Positions 17,738 to 25,831 of a stretch of DNA of 64,000 nucleotides are shown piece after piece. The DNA comes from Bacillus sp. V2I10 (GTDB lineage: Bacteria > Bacillota > Bacilli > Bacillales > Bacillaceae): positions 4,302,001 to 4,366,000 of the forward strand of contig NZ_JAUSYV010000001.1 in assembly GCF_030817055.1 (NCBI RefSeq), written 5' to 3'. The notes under the pieces were generated by a model. It was given only the letters and a program-made list of their open reading frames with translations. It had not been told where the DNA came from and ran no database searches. Every line of letters starts with the position of its first letter. The first letter of the stretch is position 1. The position numbers and the translations under genes are program-made.

Positions 17738-18670
17738 ATGAAGCACCATATTAAAGTGAAAAATTTCCTTTTTCTCGCTTTTCTCGTTATCATGTGGGGG
17801 ATAAACTGGCCTATGACTAAATTTTCCTTAAATTATTCACCTCCACTATTATTTGCAGGGATGCGATTATTTATAGGTGGACTTATCTTACTTATCATTG
17901 CCATTCCAAGATATAAAATGCTTCGTTTTAAAGAAACATGGCCAATTTACTTTGTATCTGCGTTCTTAAATATTATTTTATTTTACGGTCTTCAAACTGT
18001 CGGCTTAAATTATTTACCGGCAGGACTTTTTACTTCGATTGTTTTTCTTCAACCAGTTTTATTGAGTGTATTCTCGTGGATTTGGCTGGGTGAATCTATG
18101 TACACTCTTAAAGCAGTTGGGTTAATTTTAGGTTTTGCAGGTGTCGTTGTCATTTGTTTAGGAGGATTAGCTGGACACATTTCGATTATCGGCGTTCTAC
18201 TTGCTTTAGGTTCTGCTCTTAGTTGGGCATTAGGTACGGTGTATATGAAAAAAACAGCACAAAAAGTAGATGGAATTTGGCTTACTACGCTTCATATTAT
18301 TATTGGGGGACTGTTCCTGCTTGCAGCTGGAACGGTAACGGAAAGCTGGTCGTCTATTTCATGGAACATACCGTTTATACTAGTCTTATTATTTATCTCG
18401 ATATTTGTGATTGCACTTGGTTGGCTTGTTTTCTTTACACTGATTAGTTCCGGGGAGGCAAGCAAAGTATCAACTTATACTTTTTTAATCCCTGTTATTT
18501 CTATTTTAGGAAGTTCCTTATTTCTACATGAAGCAGTTACACTTAATCTTTTCGTAGGAATTATCTTGGTCGCGCTTAGTATTGCGCTTGTAAATATGAA
18601 ACTTAAAAAGGAGATATATGCTTTTAAAGCTTTAACATCCAAAAGCGTTAATGATAACAGCCACATTTGA
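17738..18670 (+). CDS. EamA-family (DMT) transporter
   Basis: About 310 residues with ten membrane segments in two EamA halves. The first opens FLFLAFLVIMWGINWPMTKF and contains GLQTVGLNYLPAGLFTSIVFLQPV. The second contains ALGSALSWALGTVYMKK and the family's SKVSTYTFLIPVISILG. It is probably an exporter of a metabolite or drug. The ATG at 17738 fits the GGGAGG site better than an upstream in-frame start at 17699. Confidence 0.9.
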   Translation: MKHHIKVKNFLFLAFLVIMWGINWPMTKFSLNYSPPLLFAGMRLFIGGLILLIIAIPRYKMLRFKETWPIYFVSAFLNIILFYGLQTVGLNYLPAGLFTSIVFLQPVLLSVFSWIWLGESMYTLKAVGLILGFAGVVVICLGGLAGHISIIGVLLALGSALSWALGTVYMKKTAQKVDGIWLTTLHIIIGGLFLLAAGTVTESWSSISWNIPFILVLLFISIFVIALGWLVFFTLISSGEASKVSTYTFLIPVISILGSSLFLHEAVTLNLFVGIILVALSIALVNMKLKKEIYAFKALTSKSVNDNSHI

Positions 18671-18748
18671 GGTAAGACCTGTTTTAGATCTATATAAAAG
18701 CCAGAAGTTATATATAGATAACGGAACTTATAAAGAGTGCTTTCTAGA

Positions 18749-18790
18749 AAAGACGATTTCCCTCTTAGAGTTGGGAAAATCGTCTTTTTT
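18749..18790. terminator. Terminator of EamA gene
   Basis: AAAAGACGATTTTCCC-type stem with matching GGGAAAATCGTCTTTT arm, then TTTTGTTT. Confidence 0.85.
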
Positions 18791-18848
18791 GTTTCATAAA
18801 ATGTATTAGCGTGGGTTTTAAAATATATTGGCGCTACTTCTTAACTGT

Positions 18849-18959
18849 CTAATCTTCTGCTTGTTGATAATCTTTAACCATCAATAATATAAAGGTTAAA
18901 ACTGATTTACTATGTTGGTCATACCAATCTGCAATTTCTTCTTTTCTGTACTCCGACAA
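18849..18959 (-). pseudogene. Truncated ECF sigma factor N-terminus
   Basis: A TTG start with GGAGGGGGG at good spacing leads into MSEYRKEEIADWYDQHSKSV and MVKDYQQAED, then stops. Region 2 of ECF sigma factors begins just this way and normally continues QAEDLTQETF, so only the first 36 residues remain. No downstream continuation is visible. Confidence 0.6.
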
Positions 18960-19654
18960 ATTTATCCCCCCTCCATTTCTTGATGTTCACTACTTAGACG
19001 GAATATCGAAATAAAAGTTTTATTTTTAAAATTTTTTTCTTGAATTTCCCCTCAAAAAAATCAAAAAAAATTTAGAGATTTCATTCTCTCTTTTATGTGT
19101 ACCGCCAACAAATCAGTATTTACAACCATAAAAATATTCCAGTTGTGAACTTACCAGCGTAGCTGACACAGACAGCAAAGTAAGAAGGTGAAAAGTTCCT
19201 GAAACGGTGAGTATCGGAACTTTATTTTCTTTCTAAGATCCTTTGTCCGCTAGATAAGAAGGGAAATCCTGTTACAATCAAACCAAGTTTCATTACCATG
19301 AACAGAAACGGAACTTTACTTCGAATTACGGTTTAATTTTTTTACCGATTATTAACATCTACTTTGCGGGTGGTGTCAACTACGCTGGTACTACCCCTAA
19401 TACTGTGGGGAATGGAGGTGGGGAACATAGAAATTTTGAGTTTATTAAGTTTGGTTGCCGATCTATACAGCTTGATTGAAGATTTCGCCGGCTTTTTAAC
19501 GTCAGACTCCAATTTTAAAATTGGTATTGTCATAGTTGGCTTGGTGTCACCAAAAAAAGAAGAACCACCTAGTCTGCCAACCAGGTAGTTCTTCCGTAAA
19601 ATCGCTTATTTAGAGTATTTCCAAAAAACAAGGCAAGAAAACCCCAAAACTACA
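18960..19654. other. Intergenic region with hairpins and an unclear small frame
   Basis: A hairpin AAAGTTCC...GGAACTTT lies near 19190-19222. A plus-strand frame with SLLSLVADLYSLIEDFAG and a hydrophobic end (GIVIVGLV) runs to 19588 and may be a small membrane peptide starting near 19436 after GGAGGTGGGG. Its stop lies inside the terminator at 19559, so I do not call it. Confidence 0.4.
19559..19594. terminator. Hairpin terminator
   Basis: GAAGAACCACCT pairs with AGGTAGTTCTTC around a 12-nt loop. Confidence 0.6.
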
Positions 19655-19843
19655 TCATGAAATCTCTGTTTGATCACGCCGGACGGCAGAGATCGTAATG
19701 ACAAGATTTCCGTCGCTGGAATGCATGCGGCTCATCCCATGCATGATTGCATTCTCGACTGCGGGCTGCAGTGACATTTTGAGCGATTCCTGCTTGAGGC
19801 ATTCCGGTGCAATCGCACAATCGGAGATCAAGTCTTCCATCAT
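19655..19843 (-). pseudogene. Fragment of a YesM/LytS-type sensor histidine kinase
   Basis: The frame contains LKMSLQPAVENAIMHGMSR and GNLVITISAVR. LQPxVENAIxHG is the N-box at the start of the ATPase domain of YesM/LytS-type kinases. Nothing of the sensor or dimerisation part precedes it and the G-boxes are missing. Base composition is higher in GC than most of the island, as in the adjoining cassette. It marks a broken junction. Confidence 0.55.
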
Positions 19844-19873
19844 AACGGATGTTCATGATGGCTACATAAGGAC

Positions 19874-19900
19874 GGGCGGCACCCGCTTGAGGCGCCGCCC
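19874..19900 (-). terminator. GC-rich terminator of the SDR/GlcG cassette
   Basis: GGGCGGC pairs with GCCGCCC just after the SDR stop codon; TCCTTA follows on the minus strand. Such a GC-rich stem is unlike the other terminators here. Confidence 0.55.
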
Positions 19901-19915
19901 GGTGGTGGGTTGAGG

Positions 19916-20722
19916 TCAGATCCGGTTTTCCCAAGCGGCGAGCTGATGTTCCTTCAACATGTCCTCGATCACCTGGGGGACGACGTTTCGGAACTTGCCT
20001 TCGTCGGCAGGGACGATGTCGATCATGCGATCGATCATCTCCTGCGCATCCATCTTGCCTTCAGGCGTAGCGAAGAAGTCGTCGAAGCCCTTGCGCAGAT
20101 CGGCGCGCTTTGTGAAGTTGACCTCGTCGTCGAGCCAGCGGAACGGATTGTCCGCCATCGTCTCGTTATAGCCCGTGTAATAGGCGCCCGGATTGATGGT
20201 CTGGACCTTGATCCCATACTGGGCCAGCTCCTGTTGCATGGCTTCGGCGAATGCCTCCAGCGCATGCTTGGTCGAAACATAGGTGCCCCAGTTGGCCGGG
20301 GTAAACAGGCCGCCCATGGACGAAGTGAAGACGACCTTGCCACGCTTGCCCTCGCGGACCCATTTCTGGACAACGCCCTGGGTGAGGGTCAGTGGCAGGA
20401 AGACGTTGACCTCGTAATTCTTGCGGACAAGATCGACAGGCATTTCCCAGACCGGGCCGGCTTCGCCCATGCCCGCATTGTTCCAGAGTACGTCGAAGTC
20501 CCAGGACTGCGCCTGCTTGATATCATAAGGATCGGTCAGGTCGAGCCGCTCGACGCGCAGGTTGGTGAGGCCGAGGGCTGCGGCTTCCTCGCGCAGCGGG
20601 GTCACCTGCGAGGATACGTGGACGGTAGCGATGATGTTGTGTCCATTCTTGGCCATGCCGATGGCCGCTGCCTTGCCGAAGCCCGAGCCAGCGCCGGTAA
20701 TTAGGATAGTCTTGGTGTTCAT
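19916..20722 (-). CDS. SDR oxidoreductase encoded by GC-rich DNA
   Basis: 268 residues: TGAGSGFG cofactor motif, NNAGMGEAGP, catalytic Ser in TSSMGG and YVSTK. The protein is a typical classical SDR, most like proteobacterial members by style, with unknown substrate. Third codon positions are strongly GC-rich, unlike the rest of the window, which indicates transfer from a high-GC donor. The ribosome binding site GAAAGGAATG is Bacillus-like. It follows the GlcG-like gene by 56 bp in an apparent operon. Confidence 0.9.
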   Translation of the reverse strand: MNTKTILITGAGSGFGKAAAIGMAKNGHNIIATVHVSSQVTPLREEAAALGLTNLRVERLDLTDPYDIKQAQSWDFDVLWNNAGMGEAGPVWEMPVDLVRKNYEVNVFLPLTLTQGVVQKWVREGKRGKVVFTSSMGGLFTPANWGTYVSTKHALEAFAEAMQQELAQYGIKVQTINPGAYYTGYNETMADNPFRWLDDEVNFTKRADLRKGFDDFFATPEGKMDAQEMIDRMIDIVPADEGKFRNVVPQVIEDMLKEHQLAAWENRI

Positions 20723-20778
20723 GATACATTCATTCCTTTCACATTCAGATGGGTTGATGGTTGTGCTTTGGTTGCTGT

Positions 20779-21180
20779 TCAGTTGCCGAGCACCGCTGCC
20801 GCGGCTTGGGCGATGTCAAGGTCCTGAGCTACTGCACCGCCGGATACGCCGACTGCGCCGATCAGGATGCCGCTGGTGTCCAGCAGAGGGAGGCCGCCTG
20901 CGAAGACCACCAGACCGCCATTGGTCTGCTCCAGGCCGGGCGAGGTACCGCCGGGTTTGGAGAATTCACCGATCGCCTCGGTGGGCATGCCGAACAGCGC
21001 GGCTGTTCGGGCCTTGCCGAGAGCGATGTCGATGGAGCCCAGAAGGGCACCGTCCATCCGGCCAAAGGCCTTCAGGTTCACGCCGGCGTCCAGGACTGCA
21101 ATATTGACCGGAACGCCAATTTCTGTGGCCCGCGCCTCGCCGGCGGCTATGATCTTGCGGGCTTGATCTGCTGTAATCAT
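20779..21180 (-). CDS. GlcG/HbpS-family protein
   Basis: About 133 residues: MITADQARKIIAAGEARATE, VLDAGVNLKAFGRMDGALLGS, KARTAALFGMPT and LLDTSGILIGAVGVSGG. This is the full-length GlcG/HbpS fold (heme or cofactor binding, role usually unknown). The ATG at 21180 is preceded by AAAGGAGA; an upstream start would add an unrelated AT-rich N-terminus. Codon use is GC-rich as in the SDR gene downstream. Confidence 0.85.
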   Translation of the reverse strand: MITADQARKIIAAGEARATEIGVPVNIAVLDAGVNLKAFGRMDGALLGSIDIALGKARTAALFGMPTEAIGEFSKPGGTSPGLEQTNGGLVVFAGGLPLLDTSGILIGAVGVSGGAVAQDLDIAQAAAAVLGN

Positions 21181-21314
21181 ATATATTCTCCTTTCTATTA
21201 GGAATAGTTGCGCTTGCATGGTTAATTATAATCTCGTTCGCTGATCCGAGCTTTTCAGAAAAGTCCATTTTTCTTGTCTATTCGGTTCAATCATGATACT
21301 TTTCGCAAAAAAAT

Positions 21315-21363
21315 AGGCTGTGCAAAATTTTCACGGAAAATATGTGATGATTTTGCACAGCCT
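21315..21363 (-). terminator. Terminator downstream of pilin-like/aroA remnant
   Basis: AGGCTGTGCAAAAT pairs perfectly with ATTTTGCACAGCCT; the minus strand then has TATTTTTTTG. Confidence 0.8.
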
Positions 21364-21384
21364 GCATTCCAATTGTTGATTTAA

Positions 21385-21765
21385 TTAACAGAACCTCAAA
21401 AATGAACCATTGCTATTCAAAAACAATAAGTCCATCAGCATTGGTAACGACTGAACAAAAAGATACCCTAGCCCCACTTTCGCTATCATATCGAACCGGC
21501 ATTTCGGGGCTGGATGAACAGATGAAACCGCCCACCCTTTTGCCATCATCTGAACAGTTAATTCGCTTGTAGGCTTAATCCACCCACTCCCTCAAATTGC
21601 CTTCGCTATCATATCAAATCCCTTTTCCCTGTTGCCGATCATCACGAACAACCCGCCGCCCAGCATGACCACTATTCCAATAGGATAGGATAGCGCCTGG
21701 ACCAATCCTATTACCGGTTCAAAGGCGTGCACAACCCGTTCGTACAGTTTACTAGTCATATACCG
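21385..21765 (-). pseudogene. Second pilin-like membrane protein copy, disrupted
   Basis: The minus strand reads AFEPVIGLVQALSYPIG, MLGGGLFVMIGNREKGFDMIA, is interrupted, and resumes FDMIAKVGLGYLFVQSLPMLMD. It is the same family as 3573-3880. Sequence between 21495 and 21601 splits the gene and is flanked by a 16-bp direct repeat containing CGCTATCATATC (21479-21494 and 21602-21617). The 5' end is replaced by an aroA fragment. Confidence 0.6.
21479..21617. repeat. Short direct repeat flanking a small insertion
   Basis: TTCGCTATCATATC occurs at 21479 and 21602, about 123 bp apart, inside the pilin-like pseudogene. The two copies are the same coding stretch (DMIAK) duplicated at the ends of an inserted or rearranged segment. 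Confidence 0.6.
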
Positions 21766-22386
21766 TTCAACCTTTCCTGTTTCTTTGAAATAAGGTGCTG
21801 CAATCAATAAACCACTTATAAATTGGCTAGAAATACTACCCGAAAGGCTAACCTCGCCTCCAAATATTTCTTGACCTTTAATTAGCAATGGATAGTGACC
21901 TTCATTCCTCAAATATTTTATTTCAGCACCAAGTTCCCTTAAGGCATCTATTAATGGTGAAACAGGTCTTTTACTCATACTTTTACTTGCTTCAATTTCC
22001 CATATCCCTTCACTAGATACAGCTAATGCTCCAGGTAAGAACCTAGCAATTGTACCTGCCGCACCAATATATAAATTACCCGAATCCCATTGGCCACCTT
22101 TTCCCTCAATGTAAGCTGTCTCATTTTGAACATCTACATTTACACCCAATTTTTTTAAGGAATCTATACACCAATACGAATCATCGCTTTTTAAGATACC
22201 CGAAACTTTAGACTTTCCATTAGCTAAAGCACTCATAATTAGAGCTCTATTTGTTAAACTTTTACTTCCGGGAATAGTAATCGAGCCATCTATTCTACTT
22301 TTACTTGGTGAAACACTTACTTTAGTTACATTTTTTAATGGTGTCCAAGGACTTCGGGCTCTTGCATCAAATTTATGATTCTCCAC
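21592..22386 (-). pseudogene. Truncated EPSP-synthase (AroA-like) fused to pilin-like fragment
   Basis: Residues 30-207 match the first half of 3-phosphoshikimate 1-carboxyvinyltransferase: IPGSKSLTNRALIMSALANG, GAAGTIARFLPG and SSQFISGLLIAAPY. A complete enzyme has about 430 residues, so the second domain with its catalytic residues is gone. From about residue 208 the frame continues into the pilin-like sequence HAFEPVIGLVQALSYPIG. The start is a GTG with a weak ribosome binding site. I infer a deletion fusion without enzymatic function. Confidence 0.75.
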
Positions 22387-22433
22387 TTTAAATCATTTTC
22401 ATTTTTATTAATTTTAACAAAACCTATAAAAAT

Positions 22434-22463
22434 AGCCCTCCTCACAAGACAAGGGCCTTTTTT
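22434..22463 (-). terminator. Terminator of prophage lysis genes
   Basis: GGCCCTT-side and AGGGCT-side arms form a hairpin after the endolysin stop, with TATTTTTAT following on the minus strand and a T run on the plus strand. Confidence 0.6.
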
Positions 22464-22464
22464 G

Positions 22465-23298
22465 TTACTTGAGGAATACCTCATAATACCATTTACGAGC
22501 TTTTAACCATTTTTCAAACTCTGCTCTCATTACCGGACTAAGGCCACCAGATAAAGCACGAGGATTTTCTCCATCAGTTGAAAATTGAATCTGTCCCCAC
22601 CATTTCTTAGACTTGAAAAACTGTGATATTAATTTGACAGAATCGGGGCTTAAGCCACCAGTAAGAATTTGAACTGATTCCTGCGTTTTAGGCTTGGTAG
22701 CTGCAGTTGGTTTTGCCACTGGTACGTAGTCAACTCTAAAGTATTCACAAACTGCAATAGCAACCTCTTGAGCGCATTCTTTCTGGAATTCCACATTTAG
22801 CATGAGCCGTGCTTCTCTCAGGTTGTCCATGAAGCCAAACTCAAATAGTACTGCCGGCATATTTGATTCTCGAGTCATGTGCAGGTTCTGCTTTACAAGC
22901 CCTCTATTCTTCTGAGGAGTACCTCCAGAAAGATGCTTAAGAGCTATTCGAGCAAAATTAGCAGCTGCGCCTGTTGGGCTTTGAACATGGGCAGAAAACC
23001 CTTCAGCTTTAGATGTTGCAAACTTCCCAGTGATTGCGTTGAAGTGACCGCTTATAAGCAAATCAGCCTTTGATCTATTAGCTAAGTCAGTACGTGTTTT
23101 TAAAGGAGTGTCAGAATCAGTTGGGGCAAGTTGTAGAGTCCTAAAGCCACACCGTCTTAATTCAATTTCTAAGTACTTTGCAAATGCACTATTGAACTCG
23201 TTTTCTTTCACTTTCCGTCCCAATTCCGGGAGTATATCTGTTTCTTTACCTGGTGTTCTTAAACCATGGCCGTCATCAATTACAATTAACTTTGTCAT
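22465..23298 (-). CDS. Phage endolysin, N-acetylmuramoyl-L-alanine amidase (Amidase_3)
   Basis: 277 residues. The N-terminal 190 have Amidase_3 zinc-site motifs: IDDGHG, a Glu in KVKENEFN, LLISGHFNA and a final Glu in VLFEFGFMDN. It cleaves the amide between N-acetylmuramic acid and the peptide stem. The C-terminus has two imperfect repeats, TGGLSPDSVKLISQFFKSKKWW and SGGLSPVMRAEFEKWLKARKW, probably for wall binding. A GGGAGG site precedes the start. It is last in the cassette XhlA-holin-endolysin. Confidence 0.92.
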   Translation of the reverse strand: MTKLIVIDDGHGLRTPGKETDILPELGRKVKENEFNSAFAKYLEIELRRCGFRTLQLAPTDSDTPLKTRTDLANRSKADLLISGHFNAITGKFATSKAEGFSAHVQSPTGAAANFARIALKHLSGGTPQKNRGLVKQNLHMTRESNMPAVLFEFGFMDNLREARLMLNVEFQKECAQEVAIAVCEYFRVDYVPVAKPTAATKPKTQESVQILTGGLSPDSVKLISQFFKSKKWWGQIQFSTDGENPRALSGGLSPVMRAEFEKWLKARKWYYEVFLK

Positions 23299-23338
23299 TT
23301 AAATTCCTCCCAAAATAAAAAGCCACCCGGAGGCAGCC

Positions 23339-23581
23339 TTATTTTTTCATTAATCCTTGCGCTTGAAGTGCTTTTTTCTGCAACTGAGCTTTTTTGCTAA
23401 TATGAGTGTTTTTCCAAACGGCATATAGATTGATGACAAGAGCCACGAATGCAGCTGCGGCAAACACGAAAGCATTTATACTTGCTTCAGTAAACCACTC
23501 GAATGAAATACCAATTGTTCCGAAAAAGAAAAGAAGGGCTGTAAGGAACCCTCCAAGTAAAGTGAATGTATCTTTCATCAT
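23339..23581 (-). CDS. Phage holin
   Basis: About 80 residues with two membrane segments (FTLLGGFLTALLFFFGTIG and FVFAAAAFVALVINLYAVW) and a basic tail KKAQLQKKALQAQG, the normal layout of SPP1/phi-LC3-type holins. It would make membrane lesions for endolysin release. It lies between xhlA and the endolysin. Tandem ATG codons follow GGAGGAA. Confidence 0.85.
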   Translation of the reverse strand: MMKDTFTLLGGFLTALLFFFGTIGISFEWFTEASINAFVFAAAAFVALVINLYAVWKNTHISKKAQLQKKALQAQGLMKK

Positions 23582-23582
23582 T

Positions 23583-23840
23583 TTAAATTCCTCCTCTAAG
23601 TGCTGTGAATACGATTGCTATTACTCCCCCAATTGCTGCAACAATAATAGCGTTTGTAATGGATCTTCTGAGCCATTTTGTATCTTCCTTGATGTCCCTG
23701 AGTGTATCCTTAATATCCTTAATATCACGTTCATGAAAAGCTGTAACTTGCTTCAGTTTCTCTATTTCTTCTTTGGACTTTTCAGATTGTGATTTAAGGT
23801 CATCTATTTCTTTTTGAATGGATTGTTTCCATAGATCCAT
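23583..23840 (-). CDS. xhlA: Hemolysin XhlA-type lysis protein
   Basis: About 85 residues. A long coiled coil (DDLKSQSEKSKEEIEKLKQ) leads to the family signature HERDIKDIKDTLRDIKEDTKWLRR and one C-terminal membrane segment. In PBSX, XhlA acts with a holin in lysis. The ATG at 23840 is preferred because GGAGGAG lies 8 bp upstream. It ends 1 bp before the holin's upstream boundary. Confidence 0.88.
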   Translation of the reverse strand: MDLWKQSIQKEIDDLKSQSEKSKEEIEKLKQVTAFHERDIKDIKDTLRDIKEDTKWLRRSITNAIIVAAIGGVIAIVFTALRGGI

Positions 23841-23957
23841 GACACTCTCCTCCAATTCTGACGCCCCCTTTTATTTTTTTTCACCGCGATAGATCACCTC
23901 CTTAGTTAGAAAGAAAATTCCAAGCGCTGGGAGATTTAAGACAAACAAAAAAAGCCT

Positions 23958-24194
23958 TTAGGCTTCTGATTCGGTGCTATGCTTATTTTTCAATTCTTCA
24001 ATTTCATCTTTAAGTATCTTTTCTTTTTCTTTCGATGATTCCAGCTGCTGAGTCAGCATCTCTATATTCCCTTGAAGTTGATTGCACTTTGTTTCATGTT
24101 CTTTTCCGATAGCATAATAAAGAGCTCTTTCCTCAGAAAGTCTACTAATCTGATTTTTTAGATCTTCCACCATGTATTTAACGTCGGCCTTCAT
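23958..24194 (-). CDS. Phage-associated coiled-coil protein, 78 aa
   Basis: Highly charged with heptads over most of its length (MVEDLKNQISRLSEERALYY and IEMLTQQLESSKEKEKILKDE). GGAAGGAG precedes the ATG. It overlaps the CD1375-like gene by 4 bp and precedes xhlA. The function is unknown; such small genes are common between tail fibre and lysis genes. Confidence 0.65.
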   Translation of the reverse strand: MKADVKYMVEDLKNQISRLSEERALYYAIGKEHETKCNQLQGNIEMLTQQLESSKEKEKILKDEIEELKNKHSTESEA

Positions 24195-24337
24195 GCTCCT
24201 TCCTCTGTTAGATGGCCTAGACCTTCATCAATAAGAATATGCTTTACCTGTGGCTTTAATTGTTCGGGAACATTTGAATACGTCCATTTCCCTTTCATAA
24301 TGTAAGTGGCATATAACATTGCTAACACATCACTCAA
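24191..24337 (-). CDS. CD1375-like small phage protein, 48 aa
   Basis: Reads MSDVLAMLYATYIMKGKWTYS and continues VPEQLKPQVKHILIDEG. LYAxxIxKGKxTxxxVPxxLKxQVK is the pattern of small CD1375-like phage proteins found just before lysis genes. The TTG start has GGAGG at 8 bp. It overlaps both the upstream gene (8 bp) and the downstream gene (ATGA). Confidence 0.55.
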   Translation of the reverse strand: MSDVLAMLYATYIMKGKWTYSNVPEQLKPQVKHILIDEGLGHLTEEGA

Positions 24338-24624
24338 CTCCCTTTCCTCCAAATATTAGATTGGATAATTCTAAAATCGAAATCCCGTTCATTTCATCTG
24401 CTGTAATTTGATTTTGTGAATCTGCTATTTCTTCTCTTATTATTGCAATCTCTTCAGTTGTAAGGCTCTCAATCCATTCGTTTCTTTCAAAACTCCATTT
24501 AGGTACAAAAAACCCCCCGATCTCCCCACGGTTTAAAGTGGTTATCAGGGATTTTTTGATTATCAGTTAAAAGGACAGAGTCAATGACATTTCCTTCTTC
24601 ATTTACAACTATATACTCCTCCAT
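24330..24624 (-). pseudogene. Phage tail-region hypothetical gene, frameshifted
   Basis: The ATG at 24624 (after GAGGTG) gives MEEYIVVNEEGNVIDSVLLT and NHFKPWGDRG, then a stop. One base change in the GGGGGG-TTTTTT tract near 24507-24518 restores VPKWSFERNEWIESLTTEEI to the end of the gene. The full product would be about 97 residues. The frameshift sits in a homopolymer, so a sequencing error is possible. Confidence 0.6.
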
Positions 24625-24635
24625 TTTCACACCTC

Positions 24636-24695
24636 TTATTTTTCAGCCTTAAATACTACGCTAGACAATGAAACCCAGCCTGTTCCGCCTGACAT
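24636..24695 (-). pseudogene. C-terminal scrap of a phage tail protein
   Basis: Nineteen codons, MSGGTGWVSLSSVVFKAEK, resemble the end of phage minor structural proteins. It lies between a terminator and the tail-region gene and is the last trace of prophage late genes, so the rest was deleted near 24700. Confidence 0.35.
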
Positions 24696-24703
24696 CTCCT
24701 ATA

Positions 24704-24726
24704 AAATAAAAGCCCCTCTTCGGGCT
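24704..24726 (-). terminator. Probable terminator
   Basis: AGCCC pairs with GGGCT; on the minus strand TTTTATTTTAT follows. Confidence 0.5.
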
Positions 24727-24744
24727 ATTATTTTCACCATAAAA

Positions 24745-24810
24745 CCGAACGTACTTTCCCTATATTTATAATAGGGCTTCTTTTACAGCTAAAAACAGAA
24801 CATACATTCG
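24745..24810. promoter_or_regulatory. SOS-box-like operators upstream of immA
   Basis: CCGAACGTACTTTC (24745-24758) and GAACATACATTCG (24798-24810) each resemble the Bacillus LexA box GAAC-N4-GTTC with one or two mismatches. They flank the promoter region of the immA-like gene. They could be LexA sites or operators of a lost phage repressor. Confidence 0.4.
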
Positions 24811-24827
24811 ATTAAGGAGGCACTCTC

Positions 24828-25435
24828 TTGAAATATGTAACAACTTTGTTAGAGGATTGGATAAAAGTTTTTTACAACAATATAGGTATTTTTCATCCTC
24901 ATCAACTAGATTTATTAGATATCGCAAATCGTATAGGATTACATGTCGAGCTTCAGGATTTTTCAAGTCGTATCTTTAGGAATGAAATAATAATTGATAA
25001 TAGAATTTCATCTGCTGAGCAGTGGCAAGATTTTGGACATGAACTATGTCATTTATTAGGCAAGAAGCGAACCAATTATTACTTCTAGGTAATCAAATTT
25101 TAGACATACAAGAAGCAAAATCTGAAAACTTCTCCATGCATTTTTGCATTCCCACTTTCATGTTGTTAAATTTTCAAATAAACGATTTTTTGAATGTACA
25201 GGCAGGAGTTCCCCTTATTTCAAAAAAGTTTAATGTTACTACAGAGTTTGCAAGGAAGCGCCTTATATTGTTTAAAAATCAGATTATACAAACGAAGATG
25301 GACGAAGAGTTTAAAAGGCAAATGAAAACACTATATCCAAAAGTTAACCCCGATAATTATTCTGATGAAACTAAGGCAATACTTTCAAAATTAAGAAGTC
25401 AAGTTGCAGCTAAGGAGAGAGTAATGAATGCCTAG
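24828..25435 (+). pseudogene. ImmA/IrrE-type metallopeptidase, frameshifted
   Basis: The first frame (24828-25088) has the zinc motif HELCH after QWQDFG. The second (25046-25435) continues RQEANQLLLLGN and NFSMHFCIPTFMLL, the usual ImmA sequence after the active site. One missing base near 25060 separates them. ImmA proteases cleave the ImmR-type repressor to induce mobile elements; no such repressor gene is adjacent. The TTG start has GGAGG 8 bp upstream. Confidence 0.75.
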
Positions 25436-25808
25436 ACAACGAGTATATTACGACTATGTAAATGGTGATCTCGTACCATATTGGTATGTACTTACCTTTA
25501 AACAAAATGAGATTTCTTGGGATAGGAATAGGTTTTTCTTTGATGCAATTGCACCTTTTGAGTATTTTAATCGAGATCAATATAATGATTCAATTTTAAG
25601 TGTATCTATCTTCAAGTCTGATTTGATCTTCAATCAAAATATTCCAAACAGAGTTGGAATCGATTTAAGAAATGTAAGCCAACGGATTAGAAAATACAAT
25701 TTATGCCCTTCAGAAATCAGACAATTTATTCTACCTATTCCAGATATTGAAGAAGTACTAAGATTACTTCCAAACAGAAGAAAGAAATCTTTTGTCATAA
25801 ATGTTTAG
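25428..25808 (+). CDS. Hypothetical protein between immA and integrase
   Basis: 126 residues starting MPRQRVYYDYVNGDLVPYWY, with no recognised domain. It is rich in aromatic and basic residues and has no membrane segment. It overlaps the immA end by 8 bp and uses AAGGAGAG. Its fixed place between ImmA and integrase suggests a role in the element's control or recombination. Confidence 0.6.
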   Translation: MPRQRVYYDYVNGDLVPYWYVLTFKQNEISWDRNRFFFDAIAPFEYFNRDQYNDSILSVSIFKSDLIFNQNIPNRVGIDLRNVSQRIRKYNLCPSEIRQFILPIPDIEEVLRLLPNRRKKSFVINV

Positions 25809-25831
25809 AAAAATTAAAGGGGGAATTGAAT

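Noticed and set aside
19910..20704. 264-codon plus-strand frame opposite the SDR gene
   Set aside because: A long antisense frame is expected in GC-rich coding DNA; the minus strand has all SDR motifs and a ribosome binding site.
20779..21180. GC-rich cassette as vector or assembly contamination
   Set aside because: Both genes have Bacillus-type ribosome binding sites and AT-rich leaders continuous with the surrounding sequence, so a true insertion is more likely; read coverage would decide.
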